Of a stretch of 42,238 nucleotides of DNA, positions 7,456 to 15,621 are shown piece by piece. How positions within the stretch are numbered: position 1 is the stretch's first letter; each line of letters starts with the position of its first letter. Both the position numbers and the translations under genes were made by a program. The notes under the pieces were generated by a model. It was given only the letters and a program-made list of their open reading frames with translations. It was not told where the DNA came from and ran no database searches. Source of the DNA: Myxococcota bacterium (GTDB taxonomy: Bacteria; Myxococcota_A; UBA9160; UBA4427); contig JAPKBZ010000034.1 of NCBI GenBank assembly GCA_028823175.1, positions 1-42,238 on the forward strand, written 5' to 3'.

Positions 7456-9237
7456 TCAGACGTCGAGTCCGATGGATCGCATCAACTCGATGGCGTTGCT
7501 CCGGGTCACGACGCCCTCGCGCAGCCTGTAGTCGAAGACCATTTTCCCGTTGTCGATGCTGTCCTGGAAGTGGACATTTCTGACGCGAAGCTCCTCGTGA
7601 TCGGCGATTCGGGCGAGGGCGAGGTCGTGGGTGGTGACGATTCCGGTGGCTCCCCGAGCCAGCAGACCCCGCAGGACGGCATCGGCTCCGATCTGTCGGT
7701 CGTGGGAGTTGGTGCCGTGAAGGACCTCGTCGAGCAGAAAAAGAACCGGCCAATCTCCATCGGTGAGGTCGACGATCTGCCGTAAGCGCTTGATCTCGGC
7801 GAGGAAATGCGAGGTTCCCTCCTTGAGGGAGTCGCTGATCCGAATCGATGCTCCGATCTGAAGCGGGGAAATATGCAAAGCCGTTGCGCGGACGGGAGCG
7901 CCGGTGAACGCCAGCACGGCGGTGCAGCCGACCGTCCGCAGCATGGTGCTCTTCCCCGACATGTTGGAGCCGCTCATGACCAGAGCCTGGTACCCCTGCC
8001 CCAGGGCGAGGTCGTTTGGCACGCAGTCCGAGCCGTCAATCAGCGGGTGCCCGAGTCCTTCGCCCTCGAAGATCGCGCCGGAGTCGACAATCTCTGGGAA
8101 GACGTATTCCGGATTTTCATAGGCGTAGCCCGAAAGCGCACAGAGGACCTCGATCTCGGCAGCGGTTTCTATCCAGGGCCCGAGGGTCGGGCCGCAACTC
8201 GAACGCCAGCTCTCGAGTGCAAAAGCCATCTGGGTGCCCCAGAGGAGCAGCCCTGCGAAAGGAGCAAAGAACTGGTTTCTCCGTGCATCGATCAATTCCA
8301 TCAGGCCACGAAGTTGGGCGATGCGCTTGGAGGGCGGCATCTTCAGGCCGCCCAGGGAAGCGGAGAGTTCCTCGAGGTGTTCGGACTCCATGGGCTCGCG
8401 TTCGATCCGGGCGAGCAATCCGGCGAGGACCGAGAGGTTCTGGCTGGGTGCTTCCGCAGCCGCGAGAGCGGCGGTGACCTTGGGCCGGAGGACCAGCGCG
8501 AAGGCTGACTGGAGGCCGAGAGCCAGGAGGAAGGGCATGGCCCCCGCTCCGCTCAGGATCCAGACGCCCAGTCCGCCCAAGGTGAGCAGGGTGAGTGCTC
8601 CGCCGATCCAGCGCCAGGCGGGTCCGGGCAAAGAGGAGGGGGCCTCTCCCCATTCGACCAGGCGCTGGGAGGTGACCCCGCTGCCGATTTCTTCGCCGAG
8701 AAGCGAAAGGTCGCGACGCAGTTCGACTCGGGGGATGAGTTCTCGGATGGCATCCTGGCGCCGCTTGGCGACCTCGCTGGTGGCGGGTTCAAGGAGCCAC
8801 TGGGCCAGCAGGCCTTCCCCGGCCGAAGTGCGGACCGTGCACAGGAGCTCGAAAAGCGAACCGGATCCAAAAATGTCCAGATCGTTCGCGTAGGGGTGGC
8901 CGGGGTCGAAATAGTTCTCCCCGGACTCCCCTTGCCCCTGCCACTCGCCATCGAGCCTCGCCAGGCCCGATCTGAAGAAGTCCGCGTTTCGCGCGGCGAG
9001 CTTCATTCGGCGAATCACCCGTTCGTGAAGTACGATGAGGAGCCCGAAGATGAGGGCGGGCGGGAGCATCCATCCGCTCGCGATCTGGTGGCTGCCAAAC
9101 GCCAGCCACCCGATCACCAGCCCGAGGACGAAGACGATGAGCCTGGCGTGGGAAAGTCGGCGCTCACTGCGTCTCCAGCGGGCGGCCGATTCTTCGTGTT
9201 CCGAGGCGCCGGCCTCGTAGGTTGCCCGGGGGCTCAT
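7456..9237 (-). CDS. Membrane-anchored MutS-related ATPase
   Basis: A 593-aa protein with a MutS domain V ATPase at the C-terminus. Walker A is GSNMSGKST (about 423-431), Walker B is LFLLDE (about 499-504) followed by HGTNSHDR, then a TTHD switch (about 535-538). MutS domains I-II and the mismatch-reading FxE motif are not visible. Instead the N-terminal half has two hydrophobic pairs: LIVFVLGLVIGWLAF with PPALIFGLLIVL, and WIGGALTLLTLGGLGVWI with FLLALGLQSAFALVL. This implies an inner-membrane ATPase of unknown function, known in several phyla as MutS-related protein. AGAGGAGAC precedes ATG 9237. It follows thiD on the same strand after 20 nt. Confidence 0.85.
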   Translation of the reverse strand: MSPRATYEAGASEHEESAARWRRSERRLSHARLIVFVLGLVIGWLAFGSHQIASGWMLPPALIFGLLIVLHERVIRRMKLAARNADFFRSGLARLDGEWQGQGESGENYFDPGHPYANDLDIFGSGSLFELLCTVRTSAGEGLLAQWLLEPATSEVAKRRQDAIRELIPRVELRRDLSLLGEEIGSGVTSQRLVEWGEAPSSLPGPAWRWIGGALTLLTLGGLGVWILSGAGAMPFLLALGLQSAFALVLRPKVTAALAAAEAPSQNLSVLAGLLARIEREPMESEHLEELSASLGGLKMPPSKRIAQLRGLMELIDARRNQFFAPFAGLLLWGTQMAFALESWRSSCGPTLGPWIETAAEIEVLCALSGYAYENPEYVFPEIVDSGAIFEGEGLGHPLIDGSDCVPNDLALGQGYQALVMSGSNMSGKSTMLRTVGCTAVLAFTGAPVRATALHISPLQIGASIRISDSLKEGTSHFLAEIKRLRQIVDLTDGDWPVLFLLDEVLHGTNSHDRQIGADAVLRGLLARGATGIVTTHDLALARIADHEELRVRNVHFQDSIDNGKMVFDYRLREGVVTRSNAIELMRSIGLDV

Positions 9238-9257
9238 GTCTCCTCTGGGTTCGGAAT

Positions 9258-10052
9258 TCACTGGCCATCCTTCGGTCCCAGAAATCGGGCGCCGTTGCCG
9301 AGGCTCGCTGCATTCAGCAGGCCTCGTACGACAAATTGCCGAGCGTCCGCGACGGCCCTCTCGAGCGAATGGCCTAGGGCGAGGCCGGCTGTGATGCCCG
9401 AAGCCAGGGCGCAGCCCGTTCCGTGAACAGCCCCAACATCGATGCGCTCTCCGCCGAGCCAATGGAAGCTGATCCCGGATTCCCCACCGAAGGCGAGCAG
9501 ATCGTCCGGAGGCCCGGTGCTGTGGCCCCCCTTGATGAGGACCCCGCGACAACCGAAATCCTCGATAAAAATTCTGGCTGCTCGTTCGCAGTCCTGCGCC
9601 CCGGAGATGCTGGTCTCTGAAAGCAGTTCTGCCTCGGGAATGTTGGGGGTGACCAACTCGGCCCCATGCATGATTTCCCGGAGTACGGGCCAGGCACGCC
9701 GCTCCAGAAGGGGCGTTCCGTCGCTGGCTGCGAGGACGGGATCGATCACGCGAGGCACATCGGCGCCCAGATTGGCGAGGCCGAGCTGAACCATGCGTGC
9801 GACGTCATCCGTCGCCAGCATTCCCACCTTGACCGCTGACGGGGTGATGTCCGCGAGGAGCACCCTGATCTGATCGAGGGCGACCGAGGGGAAAACGGGC
9901 ATGACCGAGTGTACTTTTGCGCTGTCCTGGAGCGTCAGGGCCGTGACGACTCCGGCGCCGTGGACCCCAAAGGCCGAAAATACCTGGAGGTCGGCTTGGA
10001 GGCCCGCGCCACCGGTGGGGTCCGAGCCCGCAATCGAGAGAGCACATTTCAT
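9258..10052 (-). CDS. thiD: Hydroxymethylpyrimidine/phosphomethylpyrimidine kinase
   Basis: ThiD phosphorylates HMP and HMP-P in thiamine synthesis. The 264-aa product has the ribokinase-like N-terminus ALSIAGSDPTGGAGLQADLQ (residues 4-23), VIDPVLAASDGTPLL mid-protein, PNIPEAELL, LIKGGH and the C-terminal anion hole VHGTGCALASGITAGLALG, all characteristic. The start has no strong Shine-Dalgarno. No TPP riboswitch (CUGAGA or its partner box) is seen upstream. It is followed closely by the MutS-like gene; thiE lies 7 kb away in another operon. Confidence 0.95.
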   Translation of the reverse strand: MKCALSIAGSDPTGGAGLQADLQVFSAFGVHGAGVVTALTLQDSAKVHSVMPVFPSVALDQIRVLLADITPSAVKVGMLATDDVARMVQLGLANLGADVPRVIDPVLAASDGTPLLERRAWPVLREIMHGAELVTPNIPEAELLSETSISGAQDCERAARIFIEDFGCRGVLIKGGHSTGPPDDLLAFGGESGISFHWLGGERIDVGAVHGTGCALASGITAGLALGHSLERAVADARQFVVRGLLNAASLGNGARFLGPKDGQ

Positions 10053-10136
10053 CGAGTCGGATGGTAAGATTCAAGAGAAGGTCCCGCATCCCGTCGAGTC
10101 TTTATTTGCAGATTGCGAGAGGACTCCAGTCGGGGC

Positions 10137-10165
10137 GGCCTCCTCCCTGGAGGTCGGCGTTTTTT
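10137..10165 (+). terminator. Intrinsic terminator in the leader of the LolA-like gene
   Basis: GGCCTCC (10137-10143) pairs with GGAGGTC (10149-10155), 7 bp including one G-U, around a 5-nt loop. GGCG and then six T (10160-10165) follow. It reads as a terminator only on the plus strand, yet lies between divergent thiD and the downstream gene. It would therefore stop a short leader or small RNA. A C10 homopolymer (10183-10192) follows before the gene start. Confidence 0.55.
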
Positions 10166-10230
10166 GCTCCCCTGGAGCTGCTCCCCCCCCCCTGTGCACG
10201 CAACGAGCTTGATCGAGGTAGAATCGCATC

Positions 10231-10992
10231 ATGAATTTCAGTTCTGCAATCCTGCAATTCTTCGTTCAGGGCCATGGATCGCGCGTCCGGGCCGGGGCCC
10301 TCGGGCTTGTTTGCAGCCTGCTGGCCCTCGCCAGTCCGGCTTTTGGGGCCGATACGGGCGCCTCTAAGGCATTCGCTTTGCCGGCGAGCGCGCCGAGTTC
10401 TCGCGGAATCCAGGCGACCAGCCTGGCCCGCGCGGAATACGAGGTCGTCGTTGTCCAATATTGGTCCCTGGGGCCTCGACTTCGGGCAGAAGCAGTGATG
10501 GGAGGCCGCAACATAGTGACCCTGGTCGATGCCGAGACCTACGCCGTGTACGACACGCTCAGCAATCGGGGTTACCGGATTCAGAGATCAGCCGGGGCAA
10601 AGTCCAGGGATGCGGTCCGAAAGCGACCCTTTGGAATGCACTTGCAGGAAATCCTCGATCAGGGTGGCGAGAAAATTCGTGAGGAGAAAGGCGAAGGGTT
10701 TACGGTCGACGTCTACCGTGTGACCGATGAACAGGGCCGCAGGACGCTCTGGGTGAGAAGTGATGAAGACCAGATTCCCATCCGTCTTGAGACCTACGAA
10801 AGAACTCAAGGGCGCACCGGCCAGCTGGATTGGGTCAATTGGCTCGAGGGGGTCGAGATCCCGGCCTCCTTCTTCGCGCCCCCCTCAGAAGTGGTTTTCG
10901 AGGAGATTGGCAGCTTCGAGGACTTGCAGATCAGGGCCGCCCAGTCTCCGCTCCGCCCAGCCCCCCCCTTCTTTCCTGAGCTGATCGACTAG
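10231..10992 (+). CDS. Exported protein, possibly LolA/LolB-like fold
   Basis: 253 aa with a Sec signal peptide: hydrophobic ALGLVCSLLALASPAFG (about residues 24-40), predicted cut after AFG-A. The mature part alternates short beta-like segments (AEYEVVVVQYWSLGPRLRAE, IVTLVDAETYAVYD, GFTVDVYRVTDEQGRRTLWV, IPIRLETYE). This resembles outer-membrane lipoprotein-sorting or DUF4412-type periplasmic proteins that carry lipid or lipoprotein. The C-terminus is Pro-rich. GAGG at 10215-10218 is 12 nt from ATG 10231, longer than ideal. It converges on the Mrp gene. I do not recognise a specific family; the fold is inferred from pattern only. Confidence 0.7.
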   Translation: MNFSSAILQFFVQGHGSRVRAGALGLVCSLLALASPAFGADTGASKAFALPASAPSSRGIQATSLARAEYEVVVVQYWSLGPRLRAEAVMGGRNIVTLVDAETYAVYDTLSNRGYRIQRSAGAKSRDAVRKRPFGMHLQEILDQGGEKIREEKGEGFTVDVYRVTDEQGRRTLWVRSDEDQIPIRLETYERTQGRTGQLDWVNWLEGVEIPASFFAPPSEVVFEEIGSFEDLQIRAAQSPLRPAPPFFPELID

Positions 10993-11020
10993 GGCATTTT
11001 CTTGAGAAGCTCGTAAGCGA

Positions 11021-12121
11021 TCAACTGACCCAGGTGATATTGGCTTCCGCGGGGGCTGGCACGTTCGCCGAGAGGACCGCCAGTCGTCTGACCACCTTCC
11101 CCGTGATTTCCTTGAAGGCTTCGGCGCTCTCCGATTTGGGCGCAACGACGATCACGGGCTCGCCTTGGTCGCCGTAGTCAGCCATCTGCGGATCGATGGG
11201 GACTTCGCCCAGGAAGTCAACGTTGAGTTCTTCGGCGACTCGCTTGCCGCCGTCTCGGCCGAAGAGGTAGTACTTTTTGTCGGGAAGTTCGGGTGGCGTG
11301 AAATACGCCATATTCTCGACGACTCCCAGCACCGGAACGTTGACTTTGTTGAACATCTGGAGCCCTTTGCGGGCATCGATCACGGAGAGGTCATTGGCAG
11401 TCGTCACGATGACGGCACCCGAAAGGGGCGCCAACTGCGTCAATGTGAGCGCCGCATCGCCGGTTCCAGGGGGCAGGTCGATGACGAGGTAGTCGAGTTC
11501 GCCCCAAGCGACATCGGTTAGGAATTGCTTGATAAGTCCGTGAACCATCGGGCCACGCCAGATCACGGGTGAATCCTCGGTCAGGAAGAAGCCCATGGAC
11601 ATGAGCTTGAGCCCGTAGCCTTCGAGCGGGATGATCCGCTGGTTGGAGGTCGTCGCGGGGCGCCCGCTGACCCCTGTGATGAGGGGAAGCGAGGGGCCGT
11701 AAACATCGGCATCGAGGAGTCCGACTTTGGCGCCACTCTGCTGGAGGGAAACCGCCATGTTGAGTGAGGTAGTGCTCTTGCCAACGCCTCCCTTGCCCGA
11801 AGCCACGGCGATGATGTTCTTGACTCCCGGCAGGACGAGCTTCTCCTTGATCGCAGGGGCCGCCTGCCTCGTCTGGGCTGTCATGGTGACGTCCACCTCG
11901 GAAACGCCATCGAGGGCAGAGACATTTTCCCTGGCCGCGCGCTCAAATTCCGCTTTGATCGGGCACGCTGGGGTTGTCAGCTCGATTTCGAAGGCCACTT
12001 TTTTACCCTCGATTTTGATATTCTTGACGAATCCGAGATCGACGATGCTTTGCTTGAAATCCGGATCCACTATGGGTCGAAGGGCATCGAGCACTTGGCT
12101 CGGCGTGACAGGGCTGGCCAT
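11021..12121 (-). CDS. Mrp/NBP35-type ATPase with DUF59 domain, lacking the CxxC pair
   Basis: A 366-aa P-loop protein of the ApbC/Mrp Fe-S carrier family. The N-terminal MIP18/DUF59 domain spans about 1-85 (TTPACPIKAEFE, Cys53). The deviant Walker A is SGKGGVGKST (108-117), followed by LLDADVYGPSLP and DLPPGTGD. Canonical Mrp has CxxC after the ENMSYF segment to bind the bridging cluster. Here the stretch reads ENMAYFTPPELPDKKYYLFG with no Cys. Cyanobacterial and HCF101-like members also deviate there. A Fe-S carrier role is therefore plausible but cannot use the usual cysteines. GAGGA lies 7-8 nt before ATG 12121. It is divergent from the questin-oxidase-like gene. Confidence 0.92.
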   Translation of the reverse strand: MASPVTPSQVLDALRPIVDPDFKQSIVDLGFVKNIKIEGKKVAFEIELTTPACPIKAEFERAARENVSALDGVSEVDVTMTAQTRQAAPAIKEKLVLPGVKNIIAVASGKGGVGKSTTSLNMAVSLQQSGAKVGLLDADVYGPSLPLITGVSGRPATTSNQRIIPLEGYGLKLMSMGFFLTEDSPVIWRGPMVHGLIKQFLTDVAWGELDYLVIDLPPGTGDAALTLTQLAPLSGAVIVTTANDLSVIDARKGLQMFNKVNVPVLGVVENMAYFTPPELPDKKYYLFGRDGGKRVAEELNVDFLGEVPIDPQMADYGDQGEPVIVVAPKSESAEAFKEITGKVVRRLAVLSANVPAPAEANITWVS

Positions 12122-12269
12122 GCTATTTCCTCGTTTGAATTTTTCTGAACTTGGACGAAAACTGGACGGACCACAGATCCGGTAGGCACGGTATTGGACA
12201 CGTGCCTTGGTCGGCTGAGGGAGGTCCCGTTGAAGGGCGAGTGTAGCGTGATCTTGGCAAAGAGCGCCT

Positions 12270-13325
12270 ATGACTGAGCTCGACCACGCATTGGCGCGCT
12301 TTCATTTCTGTGCCCCTGAGTTCGCGGGGGGCCTGACGAATCACGGTCCTATGGTGGCAGAGAGCCTCCACGTATTGGGCCATGATGCCCTGATTGCGGC
12401 CTGGGTCGATATTTACTCCCCCCGCCTCGAGGACGCCGTGGATGGCCGGATCATGCCGGTATCCGCGAGGTTTTCGGCCTTGGGCGGGGGAGCATTCGCC
12501 GATTGGAGTGCAACCTTCCGGGCGGAGTTGGAGGCCTCCCCCTGGCGGAGCGTATTGGGGGAGTGGTTGCCAGAGCTCCTGCCGGGCTACTTCGCCCGTG
12601 CCACCCACGGACCGATCAGGACTGCGCACGCTGTACGGAGCCTCGAGGAAGAAGACAGCGGAATTCGCCGGCTAGAGCTCGCCGAGGCCCTCGCCTACTG
12701 GGCCGCAGGGTTTCGCCGGCTCCCGGGCGTCCCCGGGGCGGATTCGGAACCCGGGCTGGGTGCCTTGGAGATATTGACGCGTGTGCCGATTGTCGAAGCG
12801 AGAGATCGCCGCCCGGGTTTTCTGACCGATGCAATTGAGGCGATTCCCGAACAGGGTCAATTTGCCCGACTGCTGGCAAAATTCGATCCGGGCGATGCTC
12901 CACCCCTGGGCCAGCTGGCTGAGGTCTGTGCCGAGATCACAGGGCTCTATTTGGCGAACCCACGGGCTCGAATGGCGTATATCCACGCGCTCACAGGTAC
13001 TTCCGCCCTGCGCTTGTTGGCCCCCTATCTGAACGACGACGCTCTTCGAGCGGGCCTTGGGTTCGCTCTGCAAGCGGCAGCGGCGTTGCATGCGACTTTC
13101 TGCGATTCGACCGAAGGAGTCGAGCCGGATGCCGAGCGAGACGCTTTGTCCGACCAGTGGGATGAACTTCGCTATCGGGCGGCGTGCTCTTTGGCGGAGC
13201 ACGTGATCAAGGTCACGGAAACTTGCTGGCGAGAGAACTTGGCGAGACCCCACCCGAATTATGGGCGCGTGGCCGCAGACGCGGTTTTGAACCTGGGGAT
13301 CTCGCGGGGTGGGCGGGGCGCCTAG
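12270..13325 (+). CDS. Questin-oxidase family protein (DUF4243-like)
   Basis: 351 aa. The N-terminal segment GGLTNHGPMVAESLHVLG (residues 20-37), then WVDIYSPRL, GPIRTAHAVRSLE and YIHALTGTSALRLL match the questin oxidase-like family, recalled from fungal anthraquinone pathways (Baeyer-Villiger-type, NADPH-using). Conserved His residues in NHG, TAH and IHA are visible. There are no signal peptide or membrane segments. Substrate in bacteria is unknown. Its stop shares the CTAG tetramer at 13322-13325 with the convergent amidohydrolase. No polyketide genes are nearby, so a secondary-metabolite role is not supported by context. Confidence 0.75.
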   Translation: MTELDHALARFHFCAPEFAGGLTNHGPMVAESLHVLGHDALIAAWVDIYSPRLEDAVDGRIMPVSARFSALGGGAFADWSATFRAELEASPWRSVLGEWLPELLPGYFARATHGPIRTAHAVRSLEEEDSGIRRLELAEALAYWAAGFRRLPGVPGADSEPGLGALEILTRVPIVEARDRRPGFLTDAIEAIPEQGQFARLLAKFDPGDAPPLGQLAEVCAEITGLYLANPRARMAYIHALTGTSALRLLAPYLNDDALRAGLGFALQAAAALHATFCDSTEGVEPDAERDALSDQWDELRYRAACSLAEHVIKVTETCWRENLARPHPNYGRVAADAVLNLGISRGGRGA

Positions 13326-14542
13326 AGCCCCTCTCGGGCCAGGAGTTTTTCCGCGTTTCCACTCAGGATCGCCCATCGATCTTCAGGCGCGTTCTCGGTG
13401 ACGATGAGTACCTTCGCGAGGCTCGCGCCAAGGTGATAGAAGGGCCAGTCCGTACCAAAGAGGAGCCGGTGGGCTCCCACTTCGTCAATGAGTTCGCCTA
13501 GGGTACTGACCCCCTGGCCGTGGATGTCGAGCCAGACATTGGGATGTTTCTGGGCAAAGGGAATTGCATCGGCGACGTCTCGGGCGCCCGCATGGCCCAG
13601 GACGAATTGCACTTCCGGGTAGGCGGCGACTGCCCCCTCATAGTGGCGAATCAGGGTGAACCGGTGAGTGTATTCGGGCTCGATACCGGCTCGGCCCCCG
13701 TGGAAGAAGACGGGAAGCCCGGCCCGGGCACATTCTTCGTAGATGGGCCGCAGTTCCGGCGTGTCCGGGTAGAAGCGTTGCACAGCGGGGTGCAATTTCA
13801 GGGCACTCGCCCCCCGGGCGATCTGCAGACGCAACGACTCGAGAGCATCGGGATCCCTGGGGTGCACCGTGGCCCCGGGCAGGAGTCGGTTCGCGTAATC
13901 GGAAGTCTCGATCGCCTCGGCCCACAGCGCACTGGAGTCATCGTTGAAGGGAAGGCCGAGAGAAATCGGAAGCACGACGGAGCGTTGAATTCCCATCGCG
14001 TTCATTTCGGCCACGAGGTTCGGGATCGTGTGTGTTGCGGCGGCGGTGCTTCCCCACGTGCCCTGGGCCAAACTTTCGCTATTCAGCGATGCAAGATCAT
14101 CTTCCGTAAAATTCGCGTTTATGTAGACGTCGAGGTCGAGTTCGCAGCCCGGGTGGTTTGCGTCGCAGTCTAGGAAATGAAGAACTCTTTCGGTCTTGGC
14201 GAGTAGGTCGATTTTGGGAGCAAAGAGAAAAGACATTCCGAGATGCGCGTGGAAATCAACGATGGGAGGGAGGTCCTCGACGATGCAGCGAAGGTTTTGG
14301 TTCGCATCGAGTTCGAAATAGGGGAGCTCTGAAAGGCCACGGTAGCCGCGGAATCGCTGGCTTCCGTAGGGTCCTTTTCCGGCGATCTCCCTTTCTCGGC
14401 GCTTCTGTTCGGCCAGCCTCCGAATGTCCGATTCGCCATAGCGTTCCGAATCGCTGCAGGCTATCGGAGACAACAGCGATGCAGCTCCCAGCCCCAAGGC
14501 TCTGAGGAAGATGCGTCGGTTCATCTCGGCATCGCTATTCAT
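13322..14542 (-). CDS. Exported metal-dependent hydrolase (amidohydrolase 2 family)
   Basis: 406 aa from ATG 14542. The N-terminus MNRRIFLRALGLGAASLLSPIACSD combines a Tat-like twin arginine with a hydrophobic stretch and a Cys that could be a lipidation site, though Pro at -3 is atypical. The TIM-barrel amidohydrolase follows: VDFHAHLG (metal HxH), LKLHPAVQ, VFFHGG, FVLGHAG and LLFGTDWPF, each giving expected metal or catalytic residues. Members include decarboxylases and lactonases; the substrate is unknown. ATG 14542 overlaps the stop of the upstream GH18-like gene by 8 nt, implying coupling; ATG 14560 and 14524 are alternatives. Confidence 0.85.
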   Translation of the reverse strand: MNSDAEMNRRIFLRALGLGAASLLSPIACSDSERYGESDIRRLAEQKRREREIAGKGPYGSQRFRGYRGLSELPYFELDANQNLRCIVEDLPPIVDFHAHLGMSFLFAPKIDLLAKTERVLHFLDCDANHPGCELDLDVYINANFTEDDLASLNSESLAQGTWGSTAAATHTIPNLVAEMNAMGIQRSVVLPISLGLPFNDDSSALWAEAIETSDYANRLLPGATVHPRDPDALESLRLQIARGASALKLHPAVQRFYPDTPELRPIYEECARAGLPVFFHGGRAGIEPEYTHRFTLIRHYEGAVAAYPEVQFVLGHAGARDVADAIPFAQKHPNVWLDIHGQGVSTLGELIDEVGAHRLLFGTDWPFYHLGASLAKVLIVTENAPEDRWAILSGNAEKLLAREGL

Positions 14543-15527
14543 GTTGCTGGGTTCCCCCATTTTTCATCCAATAGCTTCGGAAATCTCCCCACTCGTCTTC
14601 ATCGGTGACCCAGTTTGAATAGATGGAGACACCGACGAGGCAATTCGCTTTTTCGCGGTTCGCCTCGATCGCCGACCGAACGCCGAGAGACGCGGTTCGT
14701 AAATTTTCCACTAGGGGGTTGGAGTAGAGCGGCACGTCCTCGTAAGCAGGGACACCGATCAAGATTTCGTGGTTGGGAATCGAACAACCCCAATCAACGA
14801 GCAAGCCCGTCTGGTGTCGAACGAAAGCGATATAGGGCGTAATGAAGTCCAGACCCGAGTCGTAGGCCATCAGGACAGTTTGATTGCTGCGCTGCATGGT
14901 CTCCGTGTAGAACCCTTGGGACCAATAACTTCGTCGGAGAGGACCGGGAAATAAACCCATAAAACTTGCCCGAGGTGTGGCCTGGCTGATGAGAAATCCT
15001 TCGCCGAACTGGTCCCGTACTTCGGTGAGTAGTTCAAGGTAGCCGGGCTCATAGTCGACCATCGGTTCGAAGTCGAAGTGAACGCCGTCGAACCCTGCGC
15101 TCCGTAGACCGCGAATTGATCGGATCAGCTCTTGACGGAAAAGCGTGCTGTCGAGGGGGATATTTTCGACGCGAGCGCCCACCCAGGCAAAAATTCGGGC
15201 TTCGGAAAAAACGCCTCGCAGAGATCGAAAGAGATCCCCCGCCGAGTCCTCCAGTTCCCCACTGGGGAGAGCTGGGCCGACGTGAATGAAAAGATCCGTG
15301 ATGCCGTGCTTCTCGAGGTTGAGCCTGAGCTCTTTGAGCTCCACCAGGGAAACCGGATCTCCGGTTCGGACGCCTTTACCGGTATACCACCTGTGGCCGA
15401 GCCAGATCCCGTTGGTTCCCCGGTCGAATCGCATCTCGGTCCTGGGAGTCGGTTCCCAGAGCAGAAGGAGGAGCCCGCATACTCCAAAAAAGAGTAAAAA
15501 CAGGATCGTGATTCGCCTTAGCAGCAA
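14535..15527 (-). CDS. Membrane-anchored GH18-like TIM-barrel protein
   Basis: About 330 aa from TTG 15527. One N-terminal membrane anchor (ITILFLLFFGVCGLLLLLW) precedes a glycoside-hydrolase-like domain. The segment GFDGVHFDFEP resembles the GH18 DxxDxDxE signature, with His where the second Asp is often found and the final Glu kept. VLMAYDSG, GVPAYEDVP and SIYSNW are consistent with strands of a GH18-type barrel. It is probably periplasmic and could bind or cleave a glycan; chitinase activity is not shown. Starts: TTG 15527 has GAGG 5 nt upstream; GTG 15584 and TTG 15632 are possible but approach or overlap divergent lspA. Coupled to the amidohydrolase downstream. Confidence 0.7.
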   Translation of the reverse strand: MLLRRITILFLLFFGVCGLLLLLWEPTPRTEMRFDRGTNGIWLGHRWYTGKGVRTGDPVSLVELKELRLNLEKHGITDLFIHVGPALPSGELEDSAGDLFRSLRGVFSEARIFAWVGARVENIPLDSTLFRQELIRSIRGLRSAGFDGVHFDFEPMVDYEPGYLELLTEVRDQFGEGFLISQATPRASFMGLFPGPLRRSYWSQGFYTETMQRSNQTVLMAYDSGLDFITPYIAFVRHQTGLLVDWGCSIPNHEILIGVPAYEDVPLYSNPLVENLRTASLGVRSAIEANREKANCLVGVSIYSNWVTDEDEWGDFRSYWMKNGGTQQHE

Positions 15528-15621
15528 TCGGACCTCGGATGGGGTCAAGACGGAAATGCCAGAGGAGGCAGAAATTGCCTGCACCTTCCCGCTCGGTTGG
15601 CCGCATGGTAGGATACCCGAG

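Noticed and set aside
9258-10230. TPP riboswitch upstream of thiD
   Set aside because: The CUGAGA box and its ACCUGAUC-type partner were looked for on the minus strand and are not present.
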